Virus record (IMG/VR): IMGVR_UViG_3300025889_000030
Coordinates: 1-39,015 of that record
DNA: 39,015 nucleotides
From: a virus
Reading direction: 5' to 3' (one strand)
The notes under the pieces are model-generated. The model was given only the letters and a program-made list of their open reading frames with translations, did not search any database and had not been told where the DNA came from. Below, piece after piece: positions 23,532 to 30,461 of this stretch. Position 1 is the first letter of the stretch; each line of letters opens with the position of its first letter. The translations under genes and the position numbers were made by a program.

Positions 23532-24350
23532 TTACTCGGTGATCTGCACCTCGTACAGACCCGTGTTGTCGATGATGACCGCGCCAAGGGCGAGGTCGCC
23601 GGCAATCAGCCAAGACCGCTTGTGCGGGATCCAGTCGATGTCGACGTTCGGCTCCTTGTTGTAGGCCACGCCAGTCGAGCCGTAGTGGTAGCAGAAGGTC
23701 TTGCGGGTGGTGGACGACAGCGGCAGGCCGCTAAACGTGAACCACATGAAGCTAAACCAACGCTTCGCGGTCATGCCGCCCCGGTAGGGAAGCTGGTCGT
23801 AGCCGACATACTCGGCCTGGGTAAACGCCGCGATCGACAGCAGGTCGACCCAGCCCGCCGGGGACACCGGCCAGAACCGGCGGCCGTCGTCGGGCACGTC
23901 GTTGTTGCCAAAATACTCGAACACGGGGTTGATCTTGGCCGCCGTCAGGCCGGTCGAACCGTGCGCGGTCACGTTTGTGGCGCCGTCGAGCGTGGTGGTG
24001 ATCACCTCGTCGATCTTCCGGCCGAAAGCGTAGGACACCGCGTTCGAGGCCAGCTGGCGCTCGGCCAGGTTGGTCTTGATCTCGTCCATGCTGTCGACGT
24101 AGTCGCCGGCGACGTAGTCGGCGATGTCGGCATAGACTCGGGTGTGATCGGCGTTGCCCGGCTCGACGTCGGCCGCCCGCGGCTTCTGCGTCGCAGCCAG
24201 GGTGCCGTATTTCGGGAAGTGCACGCGCTTGGAGTTGGCCGGCTTCGAGCGGAGCGTGTTCCGCAGCTTCGAGCCCATGCGCTGATACGCGACATGAACC
24301 TCCGCCTCGAACTCTTCGATAAAGGTGGCCTCAATCGTGGGAGTGGGCAT
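23532..24350 (-). CDS. Major capsid protein
   Basis: The 272-aa protein reads like podoviral/siphoviral major capsid proteins with a probable HK97 fold: a helical N-terminus (EATFIEEFEAEVHVAYQRMG), RNTLRSKPANSKRVHFPKYG (N-arm), YVAGDYVDSMDEIKTNLAER (spine helix region), a central beta domain with many Trp/Tyr (AKRWFSFMWFTFSGLPLS), and C-terminal HKRSWLIAGDLALGAVIID. Position after the scaffold gene and before a decoration gene supports it. AGGAGG precedes the ATG and is part of a hairpin. Confidence 0.85.
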   Translation of the reverse strand: MPTPTIEATFIEEFEAEVHVAYQRMGSKLRNTLRSKPANSKRVHFPKYGTLAATQKPRAADVEPGNADHTRVYADIADYVAGDYVDSMDEIKTNLAERQLASNAVSYAFGRKIDEVITTTLDGATNVTAHGSTGLTAAKINPVFEYFGNNDVPDDGRRFWPVSPAGWVDLLSIAAFTQAEYVGYDQLPYRGGMTAKRWFSFMWFTFSGLPLSSTTRKTFCYHYGSTGVAYNKEPNVDIDWIPHKRSWLIAGDLALGAVIIDNTGLYEVQITE

Positions 24351-24386
24351 CCCGCCCTCCTATGTGTTGGTTTCACACGGGGCGGG
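24351..24386 (-). promoter_or_regulatory. Hairpin at the capsid ribosome-binding site
   Basis: CCCGCC (24351-24356) is complementary to GGCGGG (24381-24386), with an inner GTGT/ACAC pair (24364-24367 / 24375-24378). In the transcript the AGGAGG of the capsid gene lies between the inner stem and the outer stem, and the outer stem abuts the ATG. It could tune capsid translation. Confidence 0.4.
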
Positions 24387-24457
24387 AGTCGTCGGCAGGG
24401 TCAGGCGATAGTCCGAGGCCGGGTCGCCATCGGCCCCTGCACCGGGCCGCAACAAGA

Positions 24458-24486
24458 ACGGGGGCATGATCCTGTCACGCCCCCGT
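24458..24486 (-). other. 8-bp hairpin at the likely 5' end of the capsid mRNA
   Basis: ACGGGGGC (24458-24465) and GCCCCCGT (24479-24486) form a perfect stem with a 13-nt loop. On the late strand it starts 6 bases after motif F and is followed by TCTTGTT. It could be a terminator for upstream transcripts or a stabilising 5' hairpin on the capsid transcript. Confidence 0.5.
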
Positions 24487-24491
24487 CCAAG

Positions 24492-24500
24492 TCACTGCAC
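24492..24500 (-). promoter_or_regulatory. Late-region motif F (GTGCAGTGA)
   Basis: The minus strand reads TGTGCAGTGACTTGG. It lies in the 167-bp gap between scaffold and capsid genes, 141 nt before the capsid ATG, farther than the other copies because two hairpins intervene. It belongs to the GTGCAGTGA subclass with motifs D and E. Confidence 0.5.
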
Positions 24501-24517
24501 AGCGCTCCCAGGCGCGT

Positions 24518-25432
24518 CTACATGCCGCTTCGCGCCGCCCGCCTCCGTCCGCTGGCCGCGAAATGCCGGTCCTTCATCATGTCGACCTGGGCGACATAGG
24601 CCGGGTCCTGCATCGGGCCCGGCTGGTAGCGGTCGTCGTTCATCGCCGACTTGATCTCGGACCAGGACGGCCCGGACTGCGGGTTGACGCCGCCGCCGTC
24701 GCCGACGCGCTCGCCGGCCGCCTTGATGCCAATCAACGTCTCGATTAGCCGGACGCCATCGGCGGTCGAGGCCAGCGTCTTCGCCAGCCCGTTTAGCGCC
24801 GTGTCGGTGACGTTCTTGTCCACGAACCGCGAGATCCGGTCGATCCGCGCGTCGGCGTCCGATCCGAGCTTGGCGGTTTCGGCGGCCGGGTCCGGTGGGG
24901 GGTTGGCGGCCAGAACCTTCCCGACGATCGCCTGGAACGCCGCCGGTGACAGCTTCGCTTCATGAGCAGCCTCTCGGAACGCGCTCAACAGGGGATCGTC
25001 GTCGCCAACCAGCTTGGCTTGGTCTTCTGTCAGCGCGTAGTCCTTGGCCTCTTTCGGCAGATCGGTCGGCGCCACTTCGGCCATGATCTCGTCGCGGAGC
25101 CGGGAACGCATGGCGTCCTCCTTCTCGCCGACCTTGGCCTTGGTGTCCTTGTACGATTTCAGCAGGCTGTCCATCCGGATCTCGCCCTTGCGCGGATCCC
25201 AGAACTGTTCCGGCAGGTCGGCCGGGCGCTGGCGGTCCTTGCCGTCGTTGTTCACGACCGGCGGCGTCTCGGACGGCGGCGCACCATCGGTGCCCGGCGG
25301 CGGCGGATCCTCCGGGGTGTCGTCGTCGTCGCCCGGCGGCGGGTCGGCCGCCGTGCTGCCGGTGTCGTCGTCCGGCACACGCAGCGCAGTGCTGCTCATC
25401 AGGTTCAGGCGAACATGCCAGGGAAGGCTCAT
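24518..25432 (-). CDS. Scaffolding protein
   Basis: The 304-aa protein is acidic and Pro/Asp-rich at the N-terminus (ADPPPGDDDDTPEDPPPPGT), then helical with charged coils (DSLLKSYKDTKAKVGEKEDA; DALLSAFREAAHEAKLSPAA-like stretches) and a basic C-terminal tip (RHFAASGRRRAARSGM) suited to bind the capsid shell. This layout and the place between portal and capsid are typical of podoviral scaffolds (T7 gp9-like). AGAGGA lies 8 nt before ATG 25432. Confidence 0.8.
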   Translation of the reverse strand: MSLPWHVRLNLMSSTALRVPDDDTGSTAADPPPGDDDDTPEDPPPPGTDGAPPSETPPVVNNDGKDRQRPADLPEQFWDPRKGEIRMDSLLKSYKDTKAKVGEKEDAMRSRLRDEIMAEVAPTDLPKEAKDYALTEDQAKLVGDDDPLLSAFREAAHEAKLSPAAFQAIVGKVLAANPPPDPAAETAKLGSDADARIDRISRFVDKNVTDTALNGLAKTLASTADGVRLIETLIGIKAAGERVGDGGGVNPQSGPSWSEIKSAMNDDRYQPGPMQDPAYVAQVDMMKDRHFAASGRRRAARSGM

Positions 25433-25435
25433 GGA

Positions 25436-25747
25436 TCAGTCCTCTTTTGCGGTGACGGCCTTGCGGCGGTTGTCGTATGCCCGGATGCGGGCAATCAGCC
25501 CGGCAACCAGCCGGCGCTGTCCCTCGAGCTCCCGGAGCTCCGCGTCCGTGGCCCCCGGCGCCGAGATGCGGTGCAGGGTGACAGAGCGCAGGTAGTCCAG
25601 GGCTTGCTGGCCGACTGGCGAGGCGAACGCCAGGGCCACCATCTCGGTGATGTTGTCTTCTAACTGGCCCGATCGGCGGACCCCGTCGTAGTTGCTAGTG
25701 ATCGCAGCGTCGCCTTCGCGCTGCAGGTTCCTCGGCGTGCGTGCCAT
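25436..25747 (-). CDS. Hypothetical protein between portal and scaffold (103 aa)
   Basis: The product begins MARTPRNLQREGDAAITSNY and continues as a helical, charged protein (ALDYLRSVTLHRISAPGATD; ELRELEGQRRLVAGLIARIR). ATG 25747 lies 2 bases before the portal stop codon's strand position, and AAGGG precedes it. Genes of this size are common between portal and scaffold in T7-type podoviruses. The role is unknown, possibly head assembly. Confidence 0.65.
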   Translation of the reverse strand: MARTPRNLQREGDAAITSNYDGVRRSGQLEDNITEMVALAFASPVGQQALDYLRSVTLHRISAPGATDAELRELEGQRRLVAGLIARIRAYDNRRKAVTAKED

Positions 25748-25748
25748 G

Positions 25749-27320
25749 TCAGGCCCTTGCAATTGGCGGCGGCGGCGGTGCCGCAGGCTCCTGCAGCTGC
25801 TGCTGCTGGCTCGCCGCTTCCAGCATCTTTTGCAGCAATTCCGTCGACTGCTTTTCGTCGCGGACCAGCTTGGCCGGCACCATCATGCGCTCGGCTAGGT
25901 AGGTCGCCGTCTGGACGCCCTCGATCACCACCATGGACAGCTGCGGGCCCAGGATCTGCTGCATGTACTGGCCGAACCGGGCGACGTTCTGCACGTCCTC
26001 GATCCGCTGGGCCTGGGCGAGCGGCGACTGGATCTCGATGTCGATGACCTTGCCGTTCACCTTCGGCAACTCGATCATCCCGGCCTTATCCAGAAGCCAC
26101 AGGACCCGCATGATCACTGGCCGGGCAAGCTCGGCCTGCAAGCGGCCGAACGAGGCGCCGATGTCACGGGCCAGTTCTAGCATTCGCTCCTGGATTTCGA
26201 ACGCCGTGGGCGGCGTCCCTTCGCGCGGGCCAAGGCGCTCGTTGTAGAGCCCTTTCTTGATAGCGTCCTGGATGTGCGCCACCAGCTCGAGGCCGACGTT
26301 AAAGTCGGATCCGTTCTTGATCGGCTCGATTTTCGAGCCCACCGCCCGGGGAATGATTGCCCGCGGTTCCAGGATCACGGTGTCCGGGTTGATCACGCCG
26401 TCATCGTCCGCCTGGAAGGCCCCGCTTACAGCCCATTCGGCCGCTTCTAGAATGAACTCCATCAGCATGTTTGCGGTCCGCACGCTTGGCAGGACCGACA
26501 GCAGCGGGCCGCGCCCGTAGCTTTCGCCGGCGCCTTTGGCCCAGCGGAAGATGATCCACGGGGACGCGCCCTCGCCGTCGTACTGGCGCGGCTCGCCGAT
26601 CACGCAGTCGGGGCTGAGCATGAACTTCGTGCGCGTCCACTTCGGGCGGCGAATCGAGCCGGCGGTCCGGATGAACGAGTCCACGACGCGGACTTCCCGG
26701 TCCTTCGAGCCGCCGGCAAGCTCCTGACGCTTCTCTGGGGAGATGTCGTCGCCGTGCTTTTCCAGCACCGCGTCGGCCTTGAGGATCTCGCTGTAAAACA
26801 CGGCCCAAGTCTGGCCGTCCGGACCGACCAAGACGTGGATGTTTGACAGCGGCACCGACCGGCTCGTCAGAAACTCGCCGGGGACGTCGCTTTCTTCCAG
26901 CAGCAACTGACCCTGGCTGACGGCCAGGTCCAGGCACGCCTCGTTGACGTCCTGGTCGAAGGTCGACTGCTCCAGCGTCTCGAACACCAGCGCCGTGATT
27001 TTGTCCAGCTGCTCTTGGATCGCGTCGCGGTCACTTTCGTCCACCATGCTGCCGGGCACCAGCCGGGCCCAGCGAGAGAACGGCGGCATCATGTTGTACT
27101 GAAGCCGGGAGGCGAACTCCTGCACGCCGACCACCGCGGTCTGGTCGAACAGGTAGTCGGTGTTGCGGTCGCCCTCGCGGTTGGCCCCGGCCTGGATCGC
27201 CTTCTTAAATTGCGTCCGGTTTGGGAGCGCGTAGTCGTAGCATTCTTCGAACAGCGGCTCCCACTGCCGGCGGACCTGCTCGGCGCGCTCAAGGTATTCC
27301 TTCAGGGCTTTGATGTGCAT
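25749..27320 (-). CDS. Portal (head-tail connector) protein, T7 gp8-like
   Basis: The 523-aa protein matches the podoviral head-to-tail connecting protein family: WEPLFEECYDYALPNRTQFK, DYLFDQTAVVGVQEFASRLQ, NMMPPFSRWARLVPG, then YGRGPLLSVLPSVRTANMLM and ERLGPREGTPPTAFEIQERM, which are family landmarks. It forms the dodecameric ring through which DNA is packaged and ejected. ATG 27320 is preceded by GGGAGG; the longer frame to 27350 has no ribosome site. The C-terminus is a Gln/Pro-rich tail. Confidence 0.9.
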   Translation of the reverse strand: MHIKALKEYLERAEQVRRQWEPLFEECYDYALPNRTQFKKAIQAGANREGDRNTDYLFDQTAVVGVQEFASRLQYNMMPPFSRWARLVPGSMVDESDRDAIQEQLDKITALVFETLEQSTFDQDVNEACLDLAVSQGQLLLEESDVPGEFLTSRSVPLSNIHVLVGPDGQTWAVFYSEILKADAVLEKHGDDISPEKRQELAGGSKDREVRVVDSFIRTAGSIRRPKWTRTKFMLSPDCVIGEPRQYDGEGASPWIIFRWAKGAGESYGRGPLLSVLPSVRTANMLMEFILEAAEWAVSGAFQADDDGVINPDTVILEPRAIIPRAVGSKIEPIKNGSDFNVGLELVAHIQDAIKKGLYNERLGPREGTPPTAFEIQERMLELARDIGASFGRLQAELARPVIMRVLWLLDKAGMIELPKVNGKVIDIEIQSPLAQAQRIEDVQNVARFGQYMQQILGPQLSMVVIEGVQTATYLAERMMVPAKLVRDEKQSTELLQKMLEAASQQQQLQEPAAPPPPPIARA

Positions 27321-27321
27321 G

Positions 27322-27540
27322 TCAGCCTCCCAGCGTGCCCTGAGACCCAAAGCCGGCGCTGGTGCTGCCGCTGATCAGCGACGACCGGCCCCGGAAGCCG
27401 AGAGCGATCGACCGCCGGCGCTCGGCGTCGTTGGCGGCCGCCAGCCGCTCCTGCTCGGCGGCCCGCGCCTCGGCCTCCTGGCGAAGCTGCTCGGTCTTGG
27501 CGTCAGGCTTAGGCGCCTTCACGGGGAGGATGTTGCTCAT
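27322..27540 (-). CDS. Small coiled-coil protein upstream of the portal (72 aa)
   Basis: The product MSNILPVKAPKPDAKTEQLR... has a charged coiled-coil centre (RQEAEARAAEQERLAAANDA) and a Gly/Ser-rich end (SLISGSTSAGFGSQGTLGG). Similar short proteins precede the portal in many T7-type and related podoviruses; their function is unknown. Motif B lies 60 nt upstream of its ATG. Confidence 0.7.
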   Translation of the reverse strand: MSNILPVKAPKPDAKTEQLRQEAEARAAEQERLAAANDAERRRSIALGFRGRSSLISGSTSAGFGSQGTLGG

Positions 27541-27952
27541 CTGCGGGATCCTGCTCTGGCGCGGTGTCGCCGATCAGAAAATCCGTTCCCCCCGTCGCCC
27601 TCAATGCACTGACGAACCAGCGCGGGGTCGGTGCCCAACGATGCAAGCCTATGGCGTGCGCCAGGACCGTCGTGCAGTAGGCCGGCCAGCACACCCGCGG
27701 CCGAGTGCCAACCGGCCCCTCCCAGCGGATCAGCAGGCCGCCGTCGTTGACTATTTGCGTCCACAGGCCGGCCACGTCGTACCGCCGCCACGCCTTGACC
27801 GTCATTTCGATGTGGTTCCAGTCGATTGCGATCCATACTTGGGCTTCGGGGTCGTACCGGAAGGCGACGACATGCCGCCACGGGCCCCGATACAGCCAGT
27901 CCCACCAGAACCGGCGAGGCTTGGCGATAAAAGCCAGGATCCAGATTGTCAC
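27509..27952 (-). CDS. Hypothetical protein, possible permuted papain-like fold (147 aa)
   Basis: The Trp-rich protein starts MTIWILAFIAKPRRFWWDWL. A His-containing strand segment (YRGPWRHVVAFRYDPEAQVW, then IAIDWNHIEM) comes before a Cys-containing helix (CWPAYCTTVLAHAIGL). That His-then-Cys order is what permuted NlpC/P60-like proteins show. This is inference; no family is assigned. It starts inside the terminase large stop region (4-bp overlap) and overlaps the next gene by 32 bases. Motif B is embedded in its coding sequence. Confidence 0.6.
   Translation of the reverse strand: MTIWILAFIAKPRRFWWDWLYRGPWRHVVAFRYDPEAQVWIAIDWNHIEMTVKAWRRYDVAGLWTQIVNDGGLLIRWEGPVGTRPRVCWPAYCTTVLAHAIGLHRWAPTPRWFVSALRATGGTDFLIGDTAPEQDPADEQHPPREGA
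27595..27610 (-). promoter_or_regulatory. Late-region motif B (GTGCATTGAGGGCGA)
   Basis: The minus strand reads AGTGCATTGAGGGCGA, with TTCGTC just upstream (motif A has TTCGCC). It lies inside the 3' part of the upstream gene and 60 nt before ATG 27540, ahead of the small coiled-coil and portal genes. Confidence 0.6.
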
Positions 27953-29535
27953 CGGCGGCTTTGCCGGTAGTTCCGGCGGCGCTCGCGCTGGCGCTGCACC
28001 GGCGACTTTACTTGAATCTCGCGGTTCTGGTGCCGCTTGACTTCCTCCCCCCGGCGGCGCCCGGCAAGCATACGGGCCGTCTCGCCGCCACCTGAGACCA
28101 AATACTGCAGCCCGTCGTGCGGGTGACTGTAACGGTCTTTCTTCGGCAGATCCTTGTGCTCGCCCGACTTCGACTGCGAGCGGGTCTGCTCGTATTGATA
28201 CTTTCCCTCAAATCCGCGGATCAGCATCCGGCAGCTCGGGTCGATTATGATGGCCGGGTATCCGTCGATCATCGCCGTCAGCAGCGCGTCGACACCGTCG
28301 ATCCGCAGGCCTGGGTCGTTGGTCGGCGCCGGGCGCACCCGAAAGCCGTTTTTCGACAGGATCTGGAAGGCCGTCTTCTCGTCGGCCTGGGACCGCTCGT
28401 CGCCAGCCGGGTCACCCCACACCACCGGCACCGCGAGGTTGTCATCGACGTCGCTGGCGAGCCACTGGTCGAACCGGCCGTCCGCCTGCAGGTCCTTCCA
28501 CACTTCCTGGCAGAACCGCTCGGCGCCCATGTTGACGCGGACGATCTCTTTCAGCACCAGCAGCCGGCCGCTCGGCGTCCACTGGCCGACGATCGCCGCC
28601 GGCGTCAGCCCAAAGTCCCACCCAAGCTGCAGCGGGACGCCCTGCAGCGGCCGCAGGGTTTGTTTGGCGACGTGCGTGTCTGTGATCCAGTTGCGGTAGA
28701 CCGCCAGATCGTGCTCGATGCCGCCGATCTTGTTGCCGACGTACACCTTTACCCAGCCCGACCGCTTGCCTTGGATCAGGTTCGGGTAATAGTCGGGGTG
28801 CAGGTTCGCGAGGTTCTCGGCCAGCGGGTTCTTGTGCCACCCAACGATGTTGCCCGCCGTGTCGAGCTCTTCGATCATCCCTGCTGGCTGAGCAAAAAAG
28901 TGCCACTTTTTTGGCCGAATCAGGGCGTTCCGGTCGCTTTCGCTCATCCAGTCCGGCGGGTTGACAATGCCCTCCATGATCGGCCACCAGTGATCTTCGT
29001 CCGGCGGGTTTGTGTCCGACCACCAGCCAAACCACGTCGGGCCGCCATGTCGCATGGAAGGGTAGCGGCCGACGCGCATGGACAGGCCGTCGAAAATCTC
29101 TTTTGGAACCTCGCGCCCTTCGTTCACCCAGGCGCCCGTGAGCTCCAGCGACAGCAGCTTGGCCACGTCCTCGGGCTTGTCGAGCGCCAAGAAGATCACC
29201 TCGCAGTCCAGGTCCCCGATTCGGATGTGGTGCGTATACGGGGCCGTCATGATGATCGGGCCCCAGGCGTCCTCGGGGAACCAATCCCGCCACGTCTTCA
29301 TCGTCGTGGTCTTGAGCTCGGGAAAGGTGTTGCGGACTACGGCCCAGCGAGTCATCCGGCGGCCGTTCAGCGGCGACTTCTCCTGCTGCAGCGCGCGTCG
29401 GATGATCTCGATGCAGCCGGCGACCGACTTGCCTGACCCGACCGGGCCGCGCAGCAGCCGGCCGAAGGCGTCCGACCGGAGGAACTCGGTCAAGGTTTCG
29501 CCGTTGGGGGTGTAGTCGATCCGCGCGTCCGTCAC
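27949..29535 (-). CDS. terL: Terminase large subunit
   Basis: The 528-aa packaging ATPase/nuclease has Walker A GPVGSGKS (30-37), followed by FPELKTTTMKTWRDWFPEDA and FLALDKPEDVAKLLSLELTG, then AWVNEGREV (Walker B region, E139). The C-terminal nuclease half includes LQLGWDFGLTPAAIVGQ and AIIIDPSCRMLIRGFEGKYQ, as in large terminases of T7/P22-like podoviruses. The C-terminus is very basic (QRQRERRRNYRQSRR). The start is a GTG at 29535, with GGAGAG upstream, overlapping the previous TGA (GTGA). It pumps DNA into the prohead through the portal. Confidence 0.9.
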   Translation of the reverse strand: MTDARIDYTPNGETLTEFLRSDAFGRLLRGPVGSGKSVAGCIEIIRRALQQEKSPLNGRRMTRWAVVRNTFPELKTTTMKTWRDWFPEDAWGPIIMTAPYTHHIRIGDLDCEVIFLALDKPEDVAKLLSLELTGAWVNEGREVPKEIFDGLSMRVGRYPSMRHGGPTWFGWWSDTNPPDEDHWWPIMEGIVNPPDWMSESDRNALIRPKKWHFFAQPAGMIEELDTAGNIVGWHKNPLAENLANLHPDYYPNLIQGKRSGWVKVYVGNKIGGIEHDLAVYRNWITDTHVAKQTLRPLQGVPLQLGWDFGLTPAAIVGQWTPSGRLLVLKEIVRVNMGAERFCQEVWKDLQADGRFDQWLASDVDDNLAVPVVWGDPAGDERSQADEKTAFQILSKNGFRVRPAPTNDPGLRIDGVDALLTAMIDGYPAIIIDPSCRMLIRGFEGKYQYEQTRSQSKSGEHKDLPKKDRYSHPHDGLQYLVSGGGETARMLAGRRRGEEVKRHQNREIQVKSPVQRQRERRRNYRQSRR

Positions 29536-29771
29536 CGGCTCTCTCCGTAGATCGCCTCTTCGGCCATAACCCGGGCTTCGATAGCCGACCGGAGGTAACT
29601 CGGGCCGCTCTGCGTCGAGGCGTCGGCAAACCAGCGTCCGTCCGCCATCTGGTAGACGACCACCACGCTCCGCATGGCCCGGGCGCGCTCTTTGGCCCGG
29701 TTCAAGCAATCGTCGGGGGTGTCGAGGTCAAGGTCGACACTTTTCGGCAGCAGGTTTAGCGCTTGGGTCAC
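29532..29771 (-). CDS. Small hypothetical protein before the large terminase (79 aa)
   Basis: From GTG 29771 the product reads MTQALNLLPKSVDLDLDTPD, then RAMRSVVVVYQMADGRWFAD and a C-terminal helix (AIEARVMAEEAIYGESR). The GTG overlaps the stop of a 27-codon membrane ORF (GTGA), and its own TGA overlaps the terminase GTG. The open frame back to 29837 looks non-coding before this point. No family is recognised. Confidence 0.6.
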   Translation of the reverse strand: MTQALNLLPKSVDLDLDTPDDCLNRAKERARAMRSVVVVYQMADGRWFADASTQSGPSYLRSAIEARVMAEEAIYGESR

Positions 29772-29851
29772 CAGCACACCGTCCAGTTCTGGACCACCAC
29801 GGCTATCAGGGTTACGGCGATAATTGCCGCGAACCAATCCATCGGCTCCAT
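29768..29851 (-). CDS. Tiny membrane protein (27 aa)
   Basis: A short frame between two coupled genes encodes MEPMDWFAAIIAVTLIAVVV plus QNWTVCW, essentially one membrane-spanning helix. It starts 1 base after the previous stop and its TGA overlaps the next GTG, so it fills the only gap in an otherwise overlapping chain. There is no good ribosome site for the first ATG; a GGAG lies just before the second (Met4). It is too short for standard gene finders. Confidence 0.45.
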   Translation of the reverse strand: MEPMDWFAAIIAVTLIAVVVQNWTVCW

Positions 29852-29852
29852 G

Positions 29853-30194
29853 TCAGTCGAACATTCCGTGCTCGACCGCCTTGGCAATCAGCTTCTCGCG
29901 CGTGATAGGCCCCATCGCTTCGATCACCCGGTCGGCCTCGCGGTCGGTGATCATGTCGCCGGGCACATGCCGAAGGTGGACCTTCTTGACGACCTGCCGA
30001 AGCCGGTCCCGGTCCTTTACACTGATGGTCGCCAGGAAGCTCTCGGCCGACAGCAGGCCGCTGGTCTCTTCGTCCGGCGCGTCCATGGCCGCTGACATAT
30101 CCAGGTCTAGCACAAGGCCACCCAGGGGGCTCCCGGCTTTCTTCCGCAGCGCCTGGACGCGCCGTTTCACGTTGTCGTCAGCGATCGCCGTCAT
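29853..30194 (-). CDS. Hypothetical protein (113 aa)
   Basis: The product MTAIADDNVKRRVQALRKKA... is helical and charged. The C-terminal half (ATISVKDRDRLRQVVKKVHL; DREADRVIEAMGPITREKLI) looks like a small helical bundle. It overlaps the previous gene by 17 bases in another frame. I do not recognise it. Its place upstream of terL suggests packaging or head assembly. Confidence 0.65.
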   Translation of the reverse strand: MTAIADDNVKRRVQALRKKAGSPLGGLVLDLDMSAAMDAPDEETSGLLSAESFLATISVKDRDRLRQVVKKVHLRHVPGDMITDREADRVIEAMGPITREKLIAKAVEHGMFD

Positions 30195-30375
30195 GGTCGT
30201 CTCCGATCTCCGGAATCTCGAAGTATTCGACGGCCGACAGGATCGGCTCGGCGGCCTCGTAGGGCTGCCGGCGCAAAATCGTCTCGATCTGCTTCCATGT
30301 AGACGGGCTGATAATGACCGTTTTTGGCCCGATCAGCACTCGGTCGACGGCCTGGAACTTGGCTTCTGCAGCCAT
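30178..30375 (-). CDS. Hypothetical protein (65 aa), first of the terL-portal chain
   Basis: The product begins MAAEAKFQAVDRVLIGPKTV and continues PSTWKQIETILRRQPYEAAE. AAGGAG lies upstream of ATG 30375 and motif D lies 52 nt upstream, so this gene opens the transcription unit leading to terL and portal. No family is recognised. Confidence 0.65.
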   Translation of the reverse strand: MAAEAKFQAVDRVLIGPKTVIISPSTWKQIETILRRQPYEAAEPILSAVEYFEIPEIGDDHDGDR

Positions 30376-30423
30376 AAGGGGCTCCTTCGCGGTGGAGCGC
30401 CCACACTGGCTGCGGTCCCGCGG

Positions 30424-30438
30424 CCGATCACTGCACTT
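30424..30438 (-). promoter_or_regulatory. Late-region motif D (AGTGCAGTGATCGG)
   Basis: The minus strand reads AAGTGCAGTGATCGG in the 86-bp gap after the lectin-like gene. It is 52 nt before ATG 30375 and identical over 14 bases to motif E. It is flanked by the inverted pair GGCCG/CGGCC. Confidence 0.6.
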
Positions 30439-30461
30439 GCGGCCGGGTCACAAGTCGCTCA

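Noticed and set aside
28117-29436. Plus-strand open frame (439 codons) opposite terL
   Set aside because: The terL motifs on the minus strand are clear, and this frame is compositionally an artefact of the GC-rich third codon positions.
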